Shown: piece after piece, positions 25,677-36,260 of the stretch
Numbering within the stretch: position 1 is the first letter of the stretch
Layout: every line of letters begins with the position of its first letter
Assembly: GCF_002220365.1 (NCBI RefSeq)
Contig: NZ_MTHB01000100.1
Span: forward strand, 1 to 51,731
Source of the DNA: Caballeronia sordidicola
Lineage (GTDB): Bacteria > Pseudomonadota > Gammaproteobacteria > Burkholderiales > Burkholderiaceae
Direction of reading: 5' to 3'
DNA length: 51,731 nucleotides
Translations under genes and position numbers: made by a program
The notes under the pieces: model-generated
Databases searched by the model: none
What the model was told of the DNA's origin: nothing
The model's input: only the letters and a program-made list of their open reading frames with translations

Positions 25677-27497
25677 TCAGATTGCTTGCGTGCGTTTTTC
25701 GAGCCACGTTTTCGCCGCGCCCGACACATGCGGCGAGACGCGTTCGAGAACCGTTGCGTGATAGTCGTTGAGCCACGCGCGTTCGTCGTCGCGCAGCAGG
25801 GTCAGGTCGACGCAGCGTGTGTCGATAGGACACAACGTCAGCGTTTCGAACTTGAGGAAATCGCCGAATTCAGTTTTGCCGGCGGGTTCGTTCATTACCA
25901 GGTTTTCGATCCGAATACCCCATTTCCCCGGCCGATAAAGCCCCGGTTCAATCGACGTGATCATGCCGTCTTCCATTGCGGTGTACGGCTCGGCCGGCGC
26001 GTAGTGCGAGATCACCTGCGGGCCTTCGTGCACATTCAGGAAATAACCGACGCCATGCCCCGTGCCATGGCCGTAATCCGCGCCGGCTTCCCAGATTGGC
26101 GCGCGAGCGATGGCGTCGAGCATCGGTGAACGAATGCCGCGCGGGAAATGCGCCCGCGACAACGCGATCGTCCCCTTCAGCACGATGGTGAAATCACGTT
26201 TGTGCTCAGCCGTAATCGTGCCGATAGGTACAACGCGCGTGATGTCCGTCGTACCGCTCACGTATTGACCGCCCGAGTCGATCAGCAGCAAGCCATTGGC
26301 TTCGATCACCGAATGCGAGGCGTCGGTGGCGCGGTAATGCGGCATGGCGCCGTTCGCATTGAAGCCGGCGATCGTCGCAAAACTCAACGTCACGAAACCT
26401 GGCCGGCGCGCACGCGCAGCCGTCAATTTTTCGTCGATGTTGAGCTCCGTGATCGTCTCGCGCCCAAGCGCATCTTCGAACCATGCGAAGAACTCGGCGA
26501 GCGCCGCGCCGTCCTGCTCCATGGTCGCGCGGATGTGAGCGGCGTCGGCTGCGGTCTTGCGCGACTTGGCGAACGTCGACGGGTTCACCGCTTCCACGAT
26601 CTTCACCTGCGCCGGCACTTTCTCGAGCGAGCCGAATGTGATCCGGCGCGGATCGATGAGCAGCGCCGAGCCCGCGGGCAACGCGGCAAGCGCATTGGCC
26701 ACATCGGAATACGGCTCGACGCGCACGTTCTCCTTCACCAGCGACGCCTTGAGATCATCGGAAATCTTGCCATCGCCGACGAACAACGCGGCGTCATCCA
26801 GTCCGATCAACGCATGCGCCACGAATACGGGGTTATAGGTGACATCGGCGCCGCGCAGGTTGAACAGCCACGCGAGATCGTCGAGCGTCGAGATGAAATG
26901 CCACTGGGCGCCCTTCTCTTGCATCACGCGCCGCACTTGCGCCAGCTTTTCCGCACGCGTCACGCTCGCCTGGGGCGCGACGTGTTCGTACACACGCTCC
27001 GATGGCAAATCCGGCCGCTCCGGCCAGACGGCATCGAGCAGGTCCAGGTCCGTGCGCAACACGATCCCGCGCGCCGTCAGCGCATCCTTCAGCGCCCGCG
27101 CGGCCGCCACGCCGAGCACGGCGCCATCGACTGCCACCGTCTCGCCGGCCGCCACATTCTCCGCGAGCCAGTCCACATGCGGAGCGGATTGCTGTCCGGC
27201 CATCATCTTCATCAACGCGATGCCGGTCCCGGTCAATTGCGCCTCGGCCTGCGTCCAATAGCGGCTGTCGACCCACACGCCGGCGAAATCGGCGGTCACG
27301 ACCAGCGTGCCAACCGAACCGGTGAATCCTGAGAGCCACTGCCGCCCCTGCCAGTGCTCCGGCAGGTATTCGGAGATGTGCGGGTCAGACGACGGCACCA
27401 GCACGGCAGCCAATGCCTCACGCGCCATGGCGCCGCGCAGCAATTCGATACGCCGGGCGAAAGTCTGGCCATCGGGGGAATTCAGTCGATCGTTCAT
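25677..27497 (-). CDS. Aminopeptidase P family (M24B) Xaa-Pro peptidase
   Basis: A 606-residue creatinase/aminopeptidase P-type enzyme of the long form. Two N-terminal creatinase-like domains (about 1-320) precede the pita-bread domain. Metal ligands are seen in LLIDSGGQYVSGTTDITR, GHGTGHGVGYFLNVHEGP, TSIEPGLYRPG and IRIENLVMNEP. The C-terminal cap ends with LTLLRDDERAWLNDYH. It removes N-terminal residues before proline, in the cytoplasm. It lies 30 bases before the HAD gene and is probably co-transcribed with it. Confidence 0.9.
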   Translation of the reverse strand: MNDRLNSPDGQTFARRIELLRGAMAREALAAVLVPSSDPHISEYLPEHWQGRQWLSGFTGSVGTLVVTADFAGVWVDSRYWTQAEAQLTGTGIALMKMMAGQQSAPHVDWLAENVAAGETVAVDGAVLGVAAARALKDALTARGIVLRTDLDLLDAVWPERPDLPSERVYEHVAPQASVTRAEKLAQVRRVMQEKGAQWHFISTLDDLAWLFNLRGADVTYNPVFVAHALIGLDDAALFVGDGKISDDLKASLVKENVRVEPYSDVANALAALPAGSALLIDPRRITFGSLEKVPAQVKIVEAVNPSTFAKSRKTAADAAHIRATMEQDGAALAEFFAWFEDALGRETITELNIDEKLTAARARRPGFVTLSFATIAGFNANGAMPHYRATDASHSVIEANGLLLIDSGGQYVSGTTDITRVVPIGTITAEHKRDFTIVLKGTIALSRAHFPRGIRSPMLDAIARAPIWEAGADYGHGTGHGVGYFLNVHEGPQVISHYAPAEPYTAMEDGMITSIEPGLYRPGKWGIRIENLVMNEPAGKTEFGDFLKFETLTLCPIDTRCVDLTLLRDDERAWLNDYHATVLERVSPHVSGAAKTWLEKRTQAI

Positions 27498-27568
27498 GGA
27501 GTCACCTGCAGAATTTTTTGTTACGTTGAACCAGTCGAACCATCAGATCAGCAGCGGGCAACGGCGAG

Positions 27569-27832
27569 TCACCGCCGCGCCGCCAGCCCTACCGAGACTG
27601 TCACGGCGACCAGCGCCAACAGCGCGCACGCAAGCCATTCGAGGGAGTCACCGTCGTGGAATGCGCCGGTGACGTTGCCGAGCATTTTCGCGACCATCGC
27701 CGCCACCATACCGGCGAGTCCCGCGGCCCATAGCCGGCCGAATGGTCCTGAGGCCAAACGCCGCAACGGATGCAGCCACCAGCCGGCCAGCCCGACCACC
27801 AAACCAAGAAATACGATCCCAGGCCACCCCAT
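27569..27832 (-). CDS. Small multi-pass membrane protein
   Basis: An 87-residue very hydrophobic protein with about three membrane helices (VFLGLVVGLAGWWL; LWAAGLAGMVAAMVA; WLACALLALVAVTVSVGLAA). The glycine-rich N-terminus recalls GlsB/YeaQ/YmgE stress membrane proteins, but the match is weak and I give no function. Codon use is GC-rich at third positions like its neighbours, which supports a real gene. It is upstream of the aminopeptidase P gene on the same strand. Confidence 0.6.
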   Translation of the reverse strand: MGWPGIVFLGLVVGLAGWWLHPLRRLASGPFGRLWAAGLAGMVAAMVAKMLGNVTGAFHDGDSLEWLACALLALVAVTVSVGLAARR

Positions 27833-28033
27833 TAGCGGCGCGTTCCAGCGGAATTAAGATTAAACCTATGGGTTGAATCGGATTCGTGAACTAGCATTTT
27901 CGGTTCTGTAAACCTAGAAGGTCTGGAAGGCGTTTGCGGCGTAGCGGATGAGTTTAGGGGGCTGGAATGGCGATGGCAAGCAAGTGCCGCGCCCCCCGGC
28001 CTGCTCTCAGCGCGCGCGGCGGCGTCGGAAATC

Positions 28034-28783
28034 ATGCGAATCGCCATCATCGACGCGGACGTTCAGCACGCCGCACTCATCCGCCGGACGCTTGTCCTGG
28101 ACGGTCATTTCTGCCATTTCTTCCCCACCGCGCCCGTTTTGCTGGACCGGATGAGGTACGACACATTCGACCTGCTGATCGCCGCCAATGAAACGCGCGA
28201 CATGATCGGCGCGGAGATCATCGAACGGGTCAGGCAACTGGCGCCGCAGCTTCCCATCGTGTTGATCGCGGCAAGTCAAAGCGAGTCCGACATGGTCGCC
28301 TGCCTGAAAGCGGGCGCTGACGATTGCGTCGCCAAGCCCGTCCGCTGCACCGAACTGGCCGCCCGTGTGGAAGTGCTGGCGCGCCGAAGCGCGGTCCGCA
28401 CACCCGCTGCCGAGCATTTCGGCGAGTACCGGTTCAATGTGTCCGAGTTGAGCGTCAGTTTCCTGGATCAGCGGGTTTTGCTCACGCCGAAGGAATTCCG
28501 CTTCGCCCGGTTGCTGTTCACGAACCTGTCGCGCGCCGTGTCTCGCGCACACATCATGGAAGTGGTGTGGCCGCGCGGGAGCGACATGGCGTCGCGGACA
28601 CTCGATACCCATGCGTCCCGTCTGCGCACGAAACTGCATCTCCGGCCGGACAACGGTTACCGGCTGACACCGCTGTACGGCTACGGTTACCAACTGGACC
28701 GGATCGAATCCGACTATGTGCCGGGTGGCATGTCTGGCATGGGTTTCCCGGCTGGAACTGAAGAAATCCGCGAAAGGCTATAA
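28034..28783 (+). CDS. OmpR-type response regulator with degenerate receiver
   Basis: A 249-residue two-domain regulator. The receiver spans residues 1-115 and a winged-helix DNA-binding domain lies at about 128-228 ([37 protein letters not shown]). The acidic pair is IDAD (Asp7, Asp9) and the conserved lysine is Lys101 in AKPVR. The phosphoacceptor site reads FDLLIAANE, so alanine stands at the aspartate position (about residue 51). It should not work by ordinary phosphotransfer, and no histidine kinase lies nearby. hemA starts 51 bases later. Confidence 0.85.
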   Translation: MRIAIIDADVQHAALIRRTLVLDGHFCHFFPTAPVLLDRMRYDTFDLLIAANETRDMIGAEIIERVRQLAPQLPIVLIAASQSESDMVACLKAGADDCVAKPVRCTELAARVEVLARRSAVRTPAAEHFGEYRFNVSELSVSFLDQRVLLTPKEFRFARLLFTNLSRAVSRAHIMEVVWPRGSDMASRTLDTHASRLRTKLHLRPDNGYRLTPLYGYGYQLDRIESDYVPGGMSGMGFPAGTEEIRERL

Positions 28784-28784
28784 T
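28779..28784 (+). promoter_or_regulatory. Possible hemA -10 element
   Basis: A perfect TATAAT overlaps the stop codon of the response regulator gene, 50 bases before the hemA ATG. The -35 region is weak. hemA may also be read through from the regulator gene. Confidence 0.35.
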
Positions 28785-28834
28785 ATCGGGCTAAATTCCA
28801 AGGTTTTCCAAGGCCATCGGATCAGGCCCACTAC

Positions 28835-30148
28835 ATGCAGCTCCTCGCGATCGGAATCAACCACCACACTGCGCCTGTCGCCTTGCGCGAACGCGTGGCG
28901 TTTCCGCTCGAACAGATCAAACCAGCGCTCGGCGCGCTGAAAGATCTGTGGCTGGGGTCGCTGGGGAAAACTGTGCCGGAAGCCGCAATCCTGTCGACGT
29001 GCAACCGCACGGAGCTGTATTGCGCGACGGACGACAAAGCCGCCCGCGACGCCGCGATCCATTGGCTGTCCAAGTATCACAACCTGCCGGTCTCCGAACT
29101 TGCGCCGCACGTCTACGCACTGCCGCAGTCTGAAGCGGTGCGGCATGCGTTTCGCGTCGCGTCCGGACTTGATTCCATGGTGCTGGGCGAGACGCAGATC
29201 GTCGGCCAGATGAAAGATGCGGTGCGCACCGCGTCCGAAGCCGGCGCGCTCGGCACGTATCTGAACCAGTTGTTCCAGCGCACCTTTGCCGTTGCGAAAG
29301 AAGTCCGCACGACGACTGAAATTGGGGCGCAATCTGTTTCCATGGCGGCTGCGGCCGTGCGCCTCGCGCAGCGCATCTTCGAAAACATTTCAGGTCAGCG
29401 TGTGCTGTTCATTGGCGCGGGTGAAATGATCGAGTTGTGCGCGACGCATTTTGCCGCGCAAAAGCCGCGCGAGCTCGTGGTGGCGAACCGCACTGCGGAA
29501 CGCGGTGAAAAGCTAGCTGAACGCTTCAACGGCCGTTCCATTCCCCTCTCCGAGCTGCCCGCGCGCATGCACGAGTTCGACATCATCGTGTCGTGCACGG
29601 CATCCACATTGCCGATCATCGGACTCGGCGCGGTGGAACGGGCCGTCAAGGCACGCCGCCACCGGCCGATTTTCATGGTCGATCTCGCCGTGCCGCGCGA
29701 CATCGAACCCGAAGTGGGCAAACTGCAGGACGTATTCCTCTATACCGTCGACGACCTCGGCGCCATCGTTCGCGAAGGCAGCGCGTCCCGGCAAGCGGCG
29801 GTGGCGCAGGCGGAATCGATCATCGACACCCGTGTGCAGAACTTCATGCAATGGCTCGACGCACGCAGCATCGTGCCCGTGATCCGCCACATGCACACGC
29901 AGGCGGACGCAATGCGCCGCGCCGAAGTCGAACGCGCCCGCAAGATGCTCGCGCGTGGCGACGACCCGGCGGCGGTGCTCGAAGCGCTGTCGCAGTCGCT
30001 GACCAACAAGCTGATCCACGGCCCCACGCACGCGCTCAGCCGTGCCAGCCGCGAGAATCGCGACCAGCTCATCGATCTGATGGGCGGGCTTTACAAACAC
30101 GGCCATCCGTCGGGATCGAACGATCCGTCCGATCCGTCGGAAACTTAG
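28835..30148 (+). CDS. hemA: Glutamyl-tRNA reductase
   Basis: A 437-residue enzyme making glutamate-1-semialdehyde from glutamyl-tRNA, the first step of C5-pathway heme synthesis. The catalytic cysteine is Cys56 in [12 protein letters not shown]. The NADPH domain shows [12 protein letters not shown], the substrate domain [13 protein letters not shown] start (here [11 protein letters not shown]) and the C-terminal helix dimerisation region is complete. Length is normal. Confidence 0.95.
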   Translation: MQLLAIGINHHTAPVALRERVAFPLEQIKPALGALKDLWLGSLGKTVPEAAILSTCNRTELYCATDDKAARDAAIHWLSKYHNLPVSELAPHVYALPQSEAVRHAFRVASGLDSMVLGETQIVGQMKDAVRTASEAGALGTYLNQLFQRTFAVAKEVRTTTEIGAQSVSMAAAAVRLAQRIFENISGQRVLFIGAGEMIELCATHFAAQKPRELVVANRTAERGEKLAERFNGRSIPLSELPARMHEFDIIVSCTASTLPIIGLGAVERAVKARRHRPIFMVDLAVPRDIEPEVGKLQDVFLYTVDDLGAIVREGSASRQAAVAQAESIIDTRVQNFMQWLDARSIVPVIRHMHTQADAMRRAEVERARKMLARGDDPAAVLEALSQSLTNKLIHGPTHALSRASRENRDQLIDLMGGLYKHGHPSGSNDPSDPSET

Positions 30149-30245
30149 CGCCCCTCTCTTCGCCTCTTCGGTTGCGCCGCATGCGAACATCTTTGCGGTC
30201 GCGTTCCTGATCGCTGTCTTCTCCGGAGCTTCGCTCCAGCCTTCC

Positions 30246-31328
30246 ATGAAAACGAGCATGCAAAACAAGCTCGACCAGCTGACTACCCGGCTGGCCGAAC
30301 TCAATGACCTGATGAGCCGCGAAGATGTGACCGCCGATATGGATCAGTACCGGAAGATCACGCGGGAAAACGCCGAAATCGGGCCGGTCGTTACGCAATA
30401 TGCGTTGTGGCGGCAAGCATCGAATGACGAAACCACCGCCATGGAATTGCTCTCCGACCCGTCCATGCGCGATTTCGCCGAAGAGGAAATTGGCGAGGCG
30501 CGCGAGCGGATGGTTGCCATCGAGCGCGATCTGCAAGCCATGTTGCTGCCGAAAGATCCCAACGATGACCGCAATATTTTCATCGAAATCCGGGCGGGCA
30601 CCGGCGGTGATGAATCCGCGCTGTTCGCGGGCGACTTGCTGCGCATGTATCTTCGATACGCCGAGCGCAATCGCTGGACGGTCGAAATGATGTCGGAAAG
30701 CGGCTCCGATCTCGGCGGTTATAAAGAAGTGATCGTGCGGATCGCGGGCCTGAACGTGTACTCGAAACTGAAGTTCGAATCGGGCGGGCATCGCGTACAG
30801 CGTGTGCCGGCGACCGAAACGCAGGGGCGCATTCACACGTCGGCGTGCACGGTGGCCGTGATGCCCGAAGCCGACGAAATTGGCGAAGTGGTAATCAATC
30901 CGGCGGACTTGCGTATCGATACCTTCCGGGCTTCCGGCGCGGGCGGCCAGCACATCAACAAGACCGATTCAGCCGTGCGCGTGACGCATTTGCCGACTGG
31001 AATTGTCGTGGAATGCCAGGACGACCGCTCGCAGCACAAGAACAAGGATCGCGCGCTGAAGGTGCTCGCCGCCCGGATCATGGACAAGCAACATCACGAG
31101 CAGCACGCAAAGGAAGCGGCCACGCGCAAGAGCCTGATCGGCTCGGGAGATCGGTCGGAACGGATTCGCACGTATAACTTTCCGCAGGGGCGAATGACGG
31201 ATCACCGGATCAATCTGACGCTGTATAAGCTCGACGCGATCATGGATGGTGATATCGACGACCTCGTTGCCGCGCTCGTCAGCGAACATCAGGCCGAGTT
31301 GCTGGCGGCGCTGGGCGATTCCGAATGA
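30246..31328 (+). CDS. prfA: Peptide chain release factor 1
   Basis: 360 residues. The codon-recognition motif PAT is at residues 188-190, so it reads UAA and UAG. The peptidyl hydrolysis motif GGQ is at 233-235, whose glutamine is the methylation target of the next gene product. An alternative ATG lies four codons in. It follows hemA after 97 bases and overlaps prmC by four bases (ATGA). Confidence 0.96.
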   Translation: MKTSMQNKLDQLTTRLAELNDLMSREDVTADMDQYRKITRENAEIGPVVTQYALWRQASNDETTAMELLSDPSMRDFAEEEIGEARERMVAIERDLQAMLLPKDPNDDRNIFIEIRAGTGGDESALFAGDLLRMYLRYAERNRWTVEMMSESGSDLGGYKEVIVRIAGLNVYSKLKFESGGHRVQRVPATETQGRIHTSACTVAVMPEADEIGEVVINPADLRIDTFRASGAGGQHINKTDSAVRVTHLPTGIVVECQDDRSQHKNKDRALKVLAARIMDKQHHEQHAKEAATRKSLIGSGDRSERIRTYNFPQGRMTDHRINLTLYKLDAIMDGDIDDLVAALVSEHQAELLAALGDSE

Positions 31329-32152
31329 CGACGGTTGCCGGGTTGATGCGCGCGTCTTCCCTGCCCGCGCTCGAAACGCGGATCCTGCTCGAGCATGTGC
31401 TCGGCTGGCGGCGCACCGAACTGATCACACGCGACGACGAGGAACTGGCGGTCGCGAGCGTCGATCGTTTCGACGCGCTGGCACAACGGCGGTCGGCGGG
31501 CGAACCGATTGCGCAACTGGTGGGATCGCGGGAATTTTTCGGACTTGAGTTCGAGGTCACGCCGGAGGTGCTGATTCCGCGGCCGGAAACGGAATTGCTG
31601 GTGGAAATTGCGCTCGAACAGATGGGCGGGCTCGAAGCTCCGAGAGTGCTCGATCTGGGCACGGGTAGCGGCGCGATCGCGGTGGCGATCGCTTTTTCCC
31701 GCGCCGACGCTCAGGTCTGGGCGGTCGATCAGTCTGCCGGAGCGCTGGCTGTAGCCGCTCGCAATGCGTTGACGCTGCTCGGCATGGACCGGCCACTGAA
31801 CCTGCTCCAAAGCGACTGGACCTGCGCCCTCGATCCCGCCCTGCGCTTTGAGTTGATCGTAAGCAATCCGCCGTATATCGCGCAGAACGATCCCCATCTT
31901 TCCGAGGGCGATCTGCGCTTCGAACCGCGCACCGCACTCACCGATGAGGCCGATGGACTTGCCGCCATCCGCACAATTGTCCAGACAGCGCCGTTTTTTC
32001 TGTCGACGGGCGGCTCGCTCTGGCTGGAACACGGCTACGATCAGGCTGCGGACGTACGCGCGTTACTGACGGCGCGCGGCTTGTCCGACGTACGCTCGAA
32101 GCGTGATCTGGCTGGTATCGAACGTGTCAGCGGCGGCTTTTTCACGGCATGA
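31325..32152 (+). CDS. prmC: Release factor glutamine N5-methyltransferase
   Basis: A 275-residue class I SAM methyltransferase. The N-terminal helical domain is followed by the SAM motif [14 protein letters not shown] and the catalytic NPPY in [10 protein letters not shown]. It modifies the GGQ glutamine of RF1/RF2. Coupling to prfA by an ATGA overlap fits the role. Confidence 0.95.
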   Translation: MTTVAGLMRASSLPALETRILLEHVLGWRRTELITRDDEELAVASVDRFDALAQRRSAGEPIAQLVGSREFFGLEFEVTPEVLIPRPETELLVEIALEQMGGLEAPRVLDLGTGSGAIAVAIAFSRADAQVWAVDQSAGALAVAARNALTLLGMDRPLNLLQSDWTCALDPALRFELIVSNPPYIAQNDPHLSEGDLRFEPRTALTDEADGLAAIRTIVQTAPFFLSTGGSLWLEHGYDQAADVRALLTARGLSDVRSKRDLAGIERVSGGFFTA

Positions 32153-32328
32153 CGCCCCTTGATTGCCCTAACAGACGGCCACGAGGCCTCCCGACCCGCT
32201 CAAGCCGCCCCGATTGAAATCCGCTATCATTTCAGATCGTTAGCGTGTGAAATTTCGCTTGAAGTAGCGCATGCCTCACCGCTGAACCCAAAATCAACCC
32301 CGCATTACAACGCCTCGCAGGAAACGCC

Positions 32329-32640
32329 ATGGATACGCAAGAACGCATCAAGGAAATCGTTGAAGGAGCACCGGTCGTGCTGTTCATGAAGGGCACCGCG
32401 CAGTTCCCCATGTGCGGTTTCTCCGGCCGCGCCATTCAGGTCCTGAAGGCTTGCGGCGTGACCGAGATCAAGACCGTCAATGTTCTCGAAGACGAAGGCG
32501 TCCGCCAGGGCATCAAGGAATTCTCCAACTGGCCGACCATTCCACAGCTTTACGTGAACGGTGAGTTCATCGGTGGCTCGGACATCATGATGGAAATGTA
32601 CGAATCGGGCGAACTGCAACAATTGTTCGCCGCTGCCTGA
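32329..32640 (+). CDS. grxD: Monothiol glutaredoxin (Grx4 type)
   Basis: A 103-residue CGFS-type glutaredoxin, with the active cysteine at Cys29 in FPMCGFSGRA. The glutathione-binding WPTIPQLYVNGEFIGGSDI is intact. Such proteins carry and deliver Fe-S clusters. AGGAAA lies before the ATG. The 176 bases after prmC give room for its own promoter. Confidence 0.95.
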   Translation: MDTQERIKEIVEGAPVVLFMKGTAQFPMCGFSGRAIQVLKACGVTEIKTVNVLEDEGVRQGIKEFSNWPTIPQLYVNGEFIGGSDIMMEMYESGELQQLFAAA

Positions 32641-32642
32641 GA

Positions 32643-33257
32643 TTGTCTGCCGCACGTCCTTCGACCGCCGCGCCCGTGCCGCGGCGGCTGATTGTCGCCA
32701 TTACGGGTGCAACGGGTTCAATCTACGGCGTCCGGCTGCTGGAAACGCTGCGCCGCCTGGGTGGCGTCGAAACGCATCTGCTGATCTCCAGCGCGGGCTG
32801 GCTGAACATCCAGCACGAACTGTATCTCGATAAAACCACCGTCCACGCGCTTGCAGATGTCGTGCATAACGTCCGCGATGTCGGTGCGAGCATCGCATCG
32901 GGATCGTTCGCCACCGACGGCATGGTCGTCGCGCCGTGTTCCATGAAAACACTGGCGAGCATCGCGCTCGGGCTGTCGGATAATCTGATTACCCGCGCCG
33001 CCGATGTCGTGCTGAAGGAACGCCGCCGCCTGGTGTTGATGGTGCGCGAGACGCCGTTCAACCTCGCGCATTTGCGCAACATGACCTCGGTCACCGAAAT
33101 GGGCGGCGTCATTTTCCCGCCGTTGCCGGCGTTTTACCATCGTCCGGCTTCCATCGATGAAATGGTCGATCAGACGGTGGATCGCGTGATTGACATGCTC
33201 GCGCTCGGCAATCCGATCGCGGCGGCTTGGCCGGGGTTGAAGGACACGGATAATTAA
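32643..33257 (+). CDS. ubiX: Flavin prenyltransferase UbiX
   Basis: About 204 residues of the UbiX/Pad1 flavoprotein family, which makes prenylated FMN for the decarboxylase UbiD. Seen are VAITGATGSIYGVRLLETL, IASGSFATDGMVVAPCSMKTLA and the C-terminal LVLMVRETPFNLAHLRNM. The likely start is TTG two bases after the grxD stop. A GTG 11 codons later is also possible. I see no strong ribosome site, so coupling to grxD translation is likely. Confidence 0.9.
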   Translation: MSAARPSTAAPVPRRLIVAITGATGSIYGVRLLETLRRLGGVETHLLISSAGWLNIQHELYLDKTTVHALADVVHNVRDVGASIASGSFATDGMVVAPCSMKTLASIALGLSDNLITRAADVVLKERRRLVLMVRETPFNLAHLRNMTSVTEMGGVIFPPLPAFYHRPASIDEMVDQTVDRVIDMLALGNPIAAAWPGLKDTDN

Positions 33258-33354
33258 CAACATCGGCGACACAATTCGTTGCCTCGCTGGCTGTTTATCA
33301 ACCTAGCGACCGTCTTTATAGTCGTGGTAATACCTCTTCCAGAGATTCGCTGCC

Positions 33355-34140
33355 ATGACCCGCCTTCCGACCATTTTCATTTCCCACGGCGCTCCAACGC
33401 TTCCCATCGACCCGTCGATGCCTTCCGCGGAGTTCGCCTCGTTCGCGACGCGCTTCGAGCGCCCGCGTTCGATCCTCATGCTTTCCGCGCACTGGGGCAC
33501 GGCTCAGCCGGTTGCGAGCATCGCTGAGCAACCGGAGACCATTCACGATTTCTACGGCTTTCCGCGCGCCCTTTACGAGATCCAGTACCGCGCGCCGGGT
33601 GCGCCGGAGCTCGGTAAGCACGCCGCAGCGCTGCTGACCCAAGCGGGCATTCCGTCGGCCATCACTGAGCACGGTCTTGATCATGGCGCCTGGGTGCCAC
33701 TGCTGCTGATGTTTCCGGACGCGGGGATCCCGGTCGCGCAATTATCGATACAACCGCATCTCGATCCGGCTCACCACTACCACGTGGGCCGCGCGCTACG
33801 AGCGCTAAGGGATGACGGCGTAATGATCGTGGGCTCGGGACAGATCACGCACAATCTGCGGACAGCGGATTTCAGCGCGCGGCCGGAAGACGCCGACCCG
33901 CGCGTGACTGAATTCACCGACTGGTTTGAGGATCGGCTGGCGAAACGTGACATCGAAGCGTTGCTGGACTACCGGAAACAGGCACCGCACGCCGTGCTGA
34001 TGCATCCTACCGATGAACATTTGCTACCCATCTTTGGCGCGCTGGGGTCCGCCGACGATGATTTCGAACTGGGCATCCAGTCACTTGGTACATTTCAGAA
34101 AACGTTGGCCATGACAAATTACGTTTTTAGCGCCGCCTAA
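33355..34140 (+). CDS. DODA-type extradiol aromatic ring-opening dioxygenase
   Basis: A 261-residue LigB/YgiD-family protein. Metal-binding histidines are seen in FISHGAPTLP, MLSAHWG, ITEHGLDHGAWVPL and MHPTDEHLLP. Members cleave catecholic substrates such as DOPA, but the natural substrate here is unknown. Length matches E. coli YgiD. It has a strong terminator behind it. Confidence 0.88.
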   Translation: MTRLPTIFISHGAPTLPIDPSMPSAEFASFATRFERPRSILMLSAHWGTAQPVASIAEQPETIHDFYGFPRALYEIQYRAPGAPELGKHAAALLTQAGIPSAITEHGLDHGAWVPLLLMFPDAGIPVAQLSIQPHLDPAHHYHVGRALRALRDDGVMIVGSGQITHNLRTADFSARPEDADPRVTEFTDWFEDRLAKRDIEALLDYRKQAPHAVLMHPTDEHLLPIFGALGSADDDFELGIQSLGTFQKTLAMTNYVFSAA

Positions 34141-34180
34141 AAGCCCACAAAATGCGGCGATTTGCCACGAACAGAAATAA

Positions 34181-34213
34181 AAAACCCGCTTGATTGCTCA
34201 AGCGGGTTTTTTT
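34181..34213. terminator. Strong bidirectional terminator after the dioxygenase gene
   Basis: A 12-bp stem (AAACCCGCTTGA with TCAAGCGGGTTT) and TTGC loop, followed by T-runs on both strands. It serves both the dioxygenase gene and the convergent permease gene. Confidence 0.9.
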
Positions 34214-34245
34214 ATTTGAGACAGCTGGGTTTCAAGAACTGGCTA

Positions 34246-35838
34246 TCACGCACCGACTTCGGCGAGGATATCGTCGTGACTTTCACGTTCCTCGAGATAT
34301 TGGGACCGATACCCGGTTTGCACGCCCCAATAATAAAACGCCAGCGCCATGACGGCCACCAACGCCATATCCCAGCCGTACGGCAATAATCCGCGTCCAC
34401 CGAATTCCTTGCTGCCGATGAGCGAAACAATGGCCATCGCCGGCAAATACACGATCAGCCACCATGCCGCCTTCAAGTCATCGCCCCATTCGTTGAAACC
34501 CGTCTTGAACTGATAGTAGAAATACACCGGCAACGCGACCACCATCAGCAGGATGATTTCGCCGGTCAGCGGCCATTTTGCCCAGTACAACACCTCGGAC
34601 GCACACACGAATGCGAACGGCGCAATGATGGTCATGCCTTTGATCATCAACGGCCGATGCAGGTCCGTGGCCGCGCGGCGCAACGCCATCAAGCTGACCG
34701 GGCCGGTCAGGTACGAGATCACGGTCGCGACCGAAATCACCGCTGCGAGCGAACTCCAGCCGCGGAAAAAGAACATGAAGACGAAAGCGACGCCGAGGTT
34801 GAAGAACATCGCCGGACGCGGCACGCCGTAAAGCGGATGGACATAGCCCAGTATCTTCGGCAGCGTGTTGTTGCGCTCCATGGCGTAGATCATGCGCGAG
34901 GTGGTCGCCATGTAGGTCGTGCCGGTACCGCTTGGGCTGACGAACGCATCGACGTAAAGAAGAAACGCGAGCCAGTTGAGGTTAAGCGCCAACGCGAGTT
35001 CCGCGAATGGCGACGCGAAGTTGAAATTGCTCCAGCCTTTCAGCACGTCGCCAGGACTAACCGCGCCGATGTACGCCACTTGCAGCAACACATAGATCAC
35101 GAGTGCCATCAGGATCGAGCCAATCACTGCGAATGGAATACTCTTCGCGGGATTGCGCGCTTCTCCGGCGAGATTCACCGGACTCTGAAAACCGTTAAAA
35201 CTGAATACGATACCGCTGGTAGCAACCGCAGTCAGCACTGCGGACCAGCCATAAGGCGCGAAACTCGAACTCGTACCGAAGTTCTGGCTATGAAAGCCGG
35301 TGAGCATAAGACCGAGAATGGTCGCACCGGGAATAATGAACTTGAATACGGTAATAGCGGAATTGGCACGGGCGAATAATTTAACACCCCAGTAATTCAG
35401 CAGGAAATATACGATTACCAGTAATGCCGATAAACCGAGGCCGACCGGCGTTAGCGATCCATCGACAAAAAGCGCATGCGCCCATTGATAGGGCCAGGTA
35501 CTCATATATTGAATCGATGCTTCCGCTTCAATCGGAATCACCGAAACGATCGCAATCCAGTTTGCCCAGGCACTGACGAATCCGACCAGTGCGCCATGTG
35601 AATACCGCGCATACCGAACCATCCCGCCAGACTCCGGGAACATTGCGCCCAGTTCGGCATAAGTCAGTGCAATGGCAAGTATGACGACTGCGCCAATAAC
35701 CCATGCGACGATGGCCGCCGGACCCGCGATCTTGGCTGCTTTCCAGGCACCGAATAACCAGCCCGAACCGATGATGGAGCCCAGGCCGGTCAGCAGCAGC
35801 GCAACCGGCCCAATGTTCCGTTGAATAGAACTTTTCAC
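34246..35838 (-). CDS. APC-superfamily amino acid permease
   Basis: A 530-residue transporter with about 12-14 membrane helices. The N-terminal GLGSIIGSGWLFGAW is the consensus unwound first helix that binds amino acid substrate. AGEARNPAKSIPFAV is the typical loop after helix 6. Overall character is like the aspartate/glutamate-type proton symporters of the APC family, but I cannot fix the substrate. It stands alone, with a 422-base gap upstream. Confidence 0.85.
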   Translation of the reverse strand: MKSSIQRNIGPVALLLTGLGSIIGSGWLFGAWKAAKIAGPAAIVAWVIGAVVILAIALTYAELGAMFPESGGMVRYARYSHGALVGFVSAWANWIAIVSVIPIEAEASIQYMSTWPYQWAHALFVDGSLTPVGLGLSALLVIVYFLLNYWGVKLFARANSAITVFKFIIPGATILGLMLTGFHSQNFGTSSSFAPYGWSAVLTAVATSGIVFSFNGFQSPVNLAGEARNPAKSIPFAVIGSILMALVIYVLLQVAYIGAVSPGDVLKGWSNFNFASPFAELALALNLNWLAFLLYVDAFVSPSGTGTTYMATTSRMIYAMERNNTLPKILGYVHPLYGVPRPAMFFNLGVAFVFMFFFRGWSSLAAVISVATVISYLTGPVSLMALRRAATDLHRPLMIKGMTIIAPFAFVCASEVLYWAKWPLTGEIILLMVVALPVYFYYQFKTGFNEWGDDLKAAWWLIVYLPAMAIVSLIGSKEFGGRGLLPYGWDMALVAVMALAFYYWGVQTGYRSQYLEERESHDDILAEVGA

Positions 35839-36086
35839 TACGTCTCCTTCAGTCAGAAAACTTTCAAATACCTTATGCGGGATAATACGGACCCTGAGCT
35901 ATATTCATCCCCGCACCAACGTGGCGCGTAGTTTAACGGGTGCGCTGGCATCACGCTCTATCTGTTACGACTGAGGTTTTGAACACGTCCGATCCAAGCA
36001 TAAAATATTTACCGAAAGTTTTGTAATAAACGTTCAGAAAGCCGAGAAAACATCTCAAAAAACCCCAGTTTACAGTCGGATATTAT
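35839..36086. other. Non-coding gap upstream of the permease gene
   Basis: An AT-rich stretch with no supported gene. It must hold the leftward permease promoter, but I see no convincing -35/-10 pair. Its right part leads into the cold-shock promoter. Confidence 0.6.
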
Positions 36087-36260
36087 TTGACCTTGAGTTT
36101 GATTCGCCGTATAAACCTTCTTGCACGATTTCAAGTGGCGAGTGAATTGGTCTTTCGTAGTTCGCCCATCACGGTACTCCGGTTGGTCCCATTGCCCCTT
36201 CCTTGATTTTCATGCACATCCGGGCTTCGGCCTTATTCAACATCTTTAGGAACACGTAAC
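36087..36260 (+). promoter_or_regulatory. Cold-shock gene promoter and long 5' leader
   Basis: The -35 TTGACC (36087-36092) and -10 TATAAA (36110-36115) are separated by exactly 17 bases. Transcription would start near 36122, leaving about 140 untranslated bases before the ATG, as in cspA-type genes whose leaders act as temperature-sensing RNA. AGGA sits just before the start codon. Confidence 0.75.
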
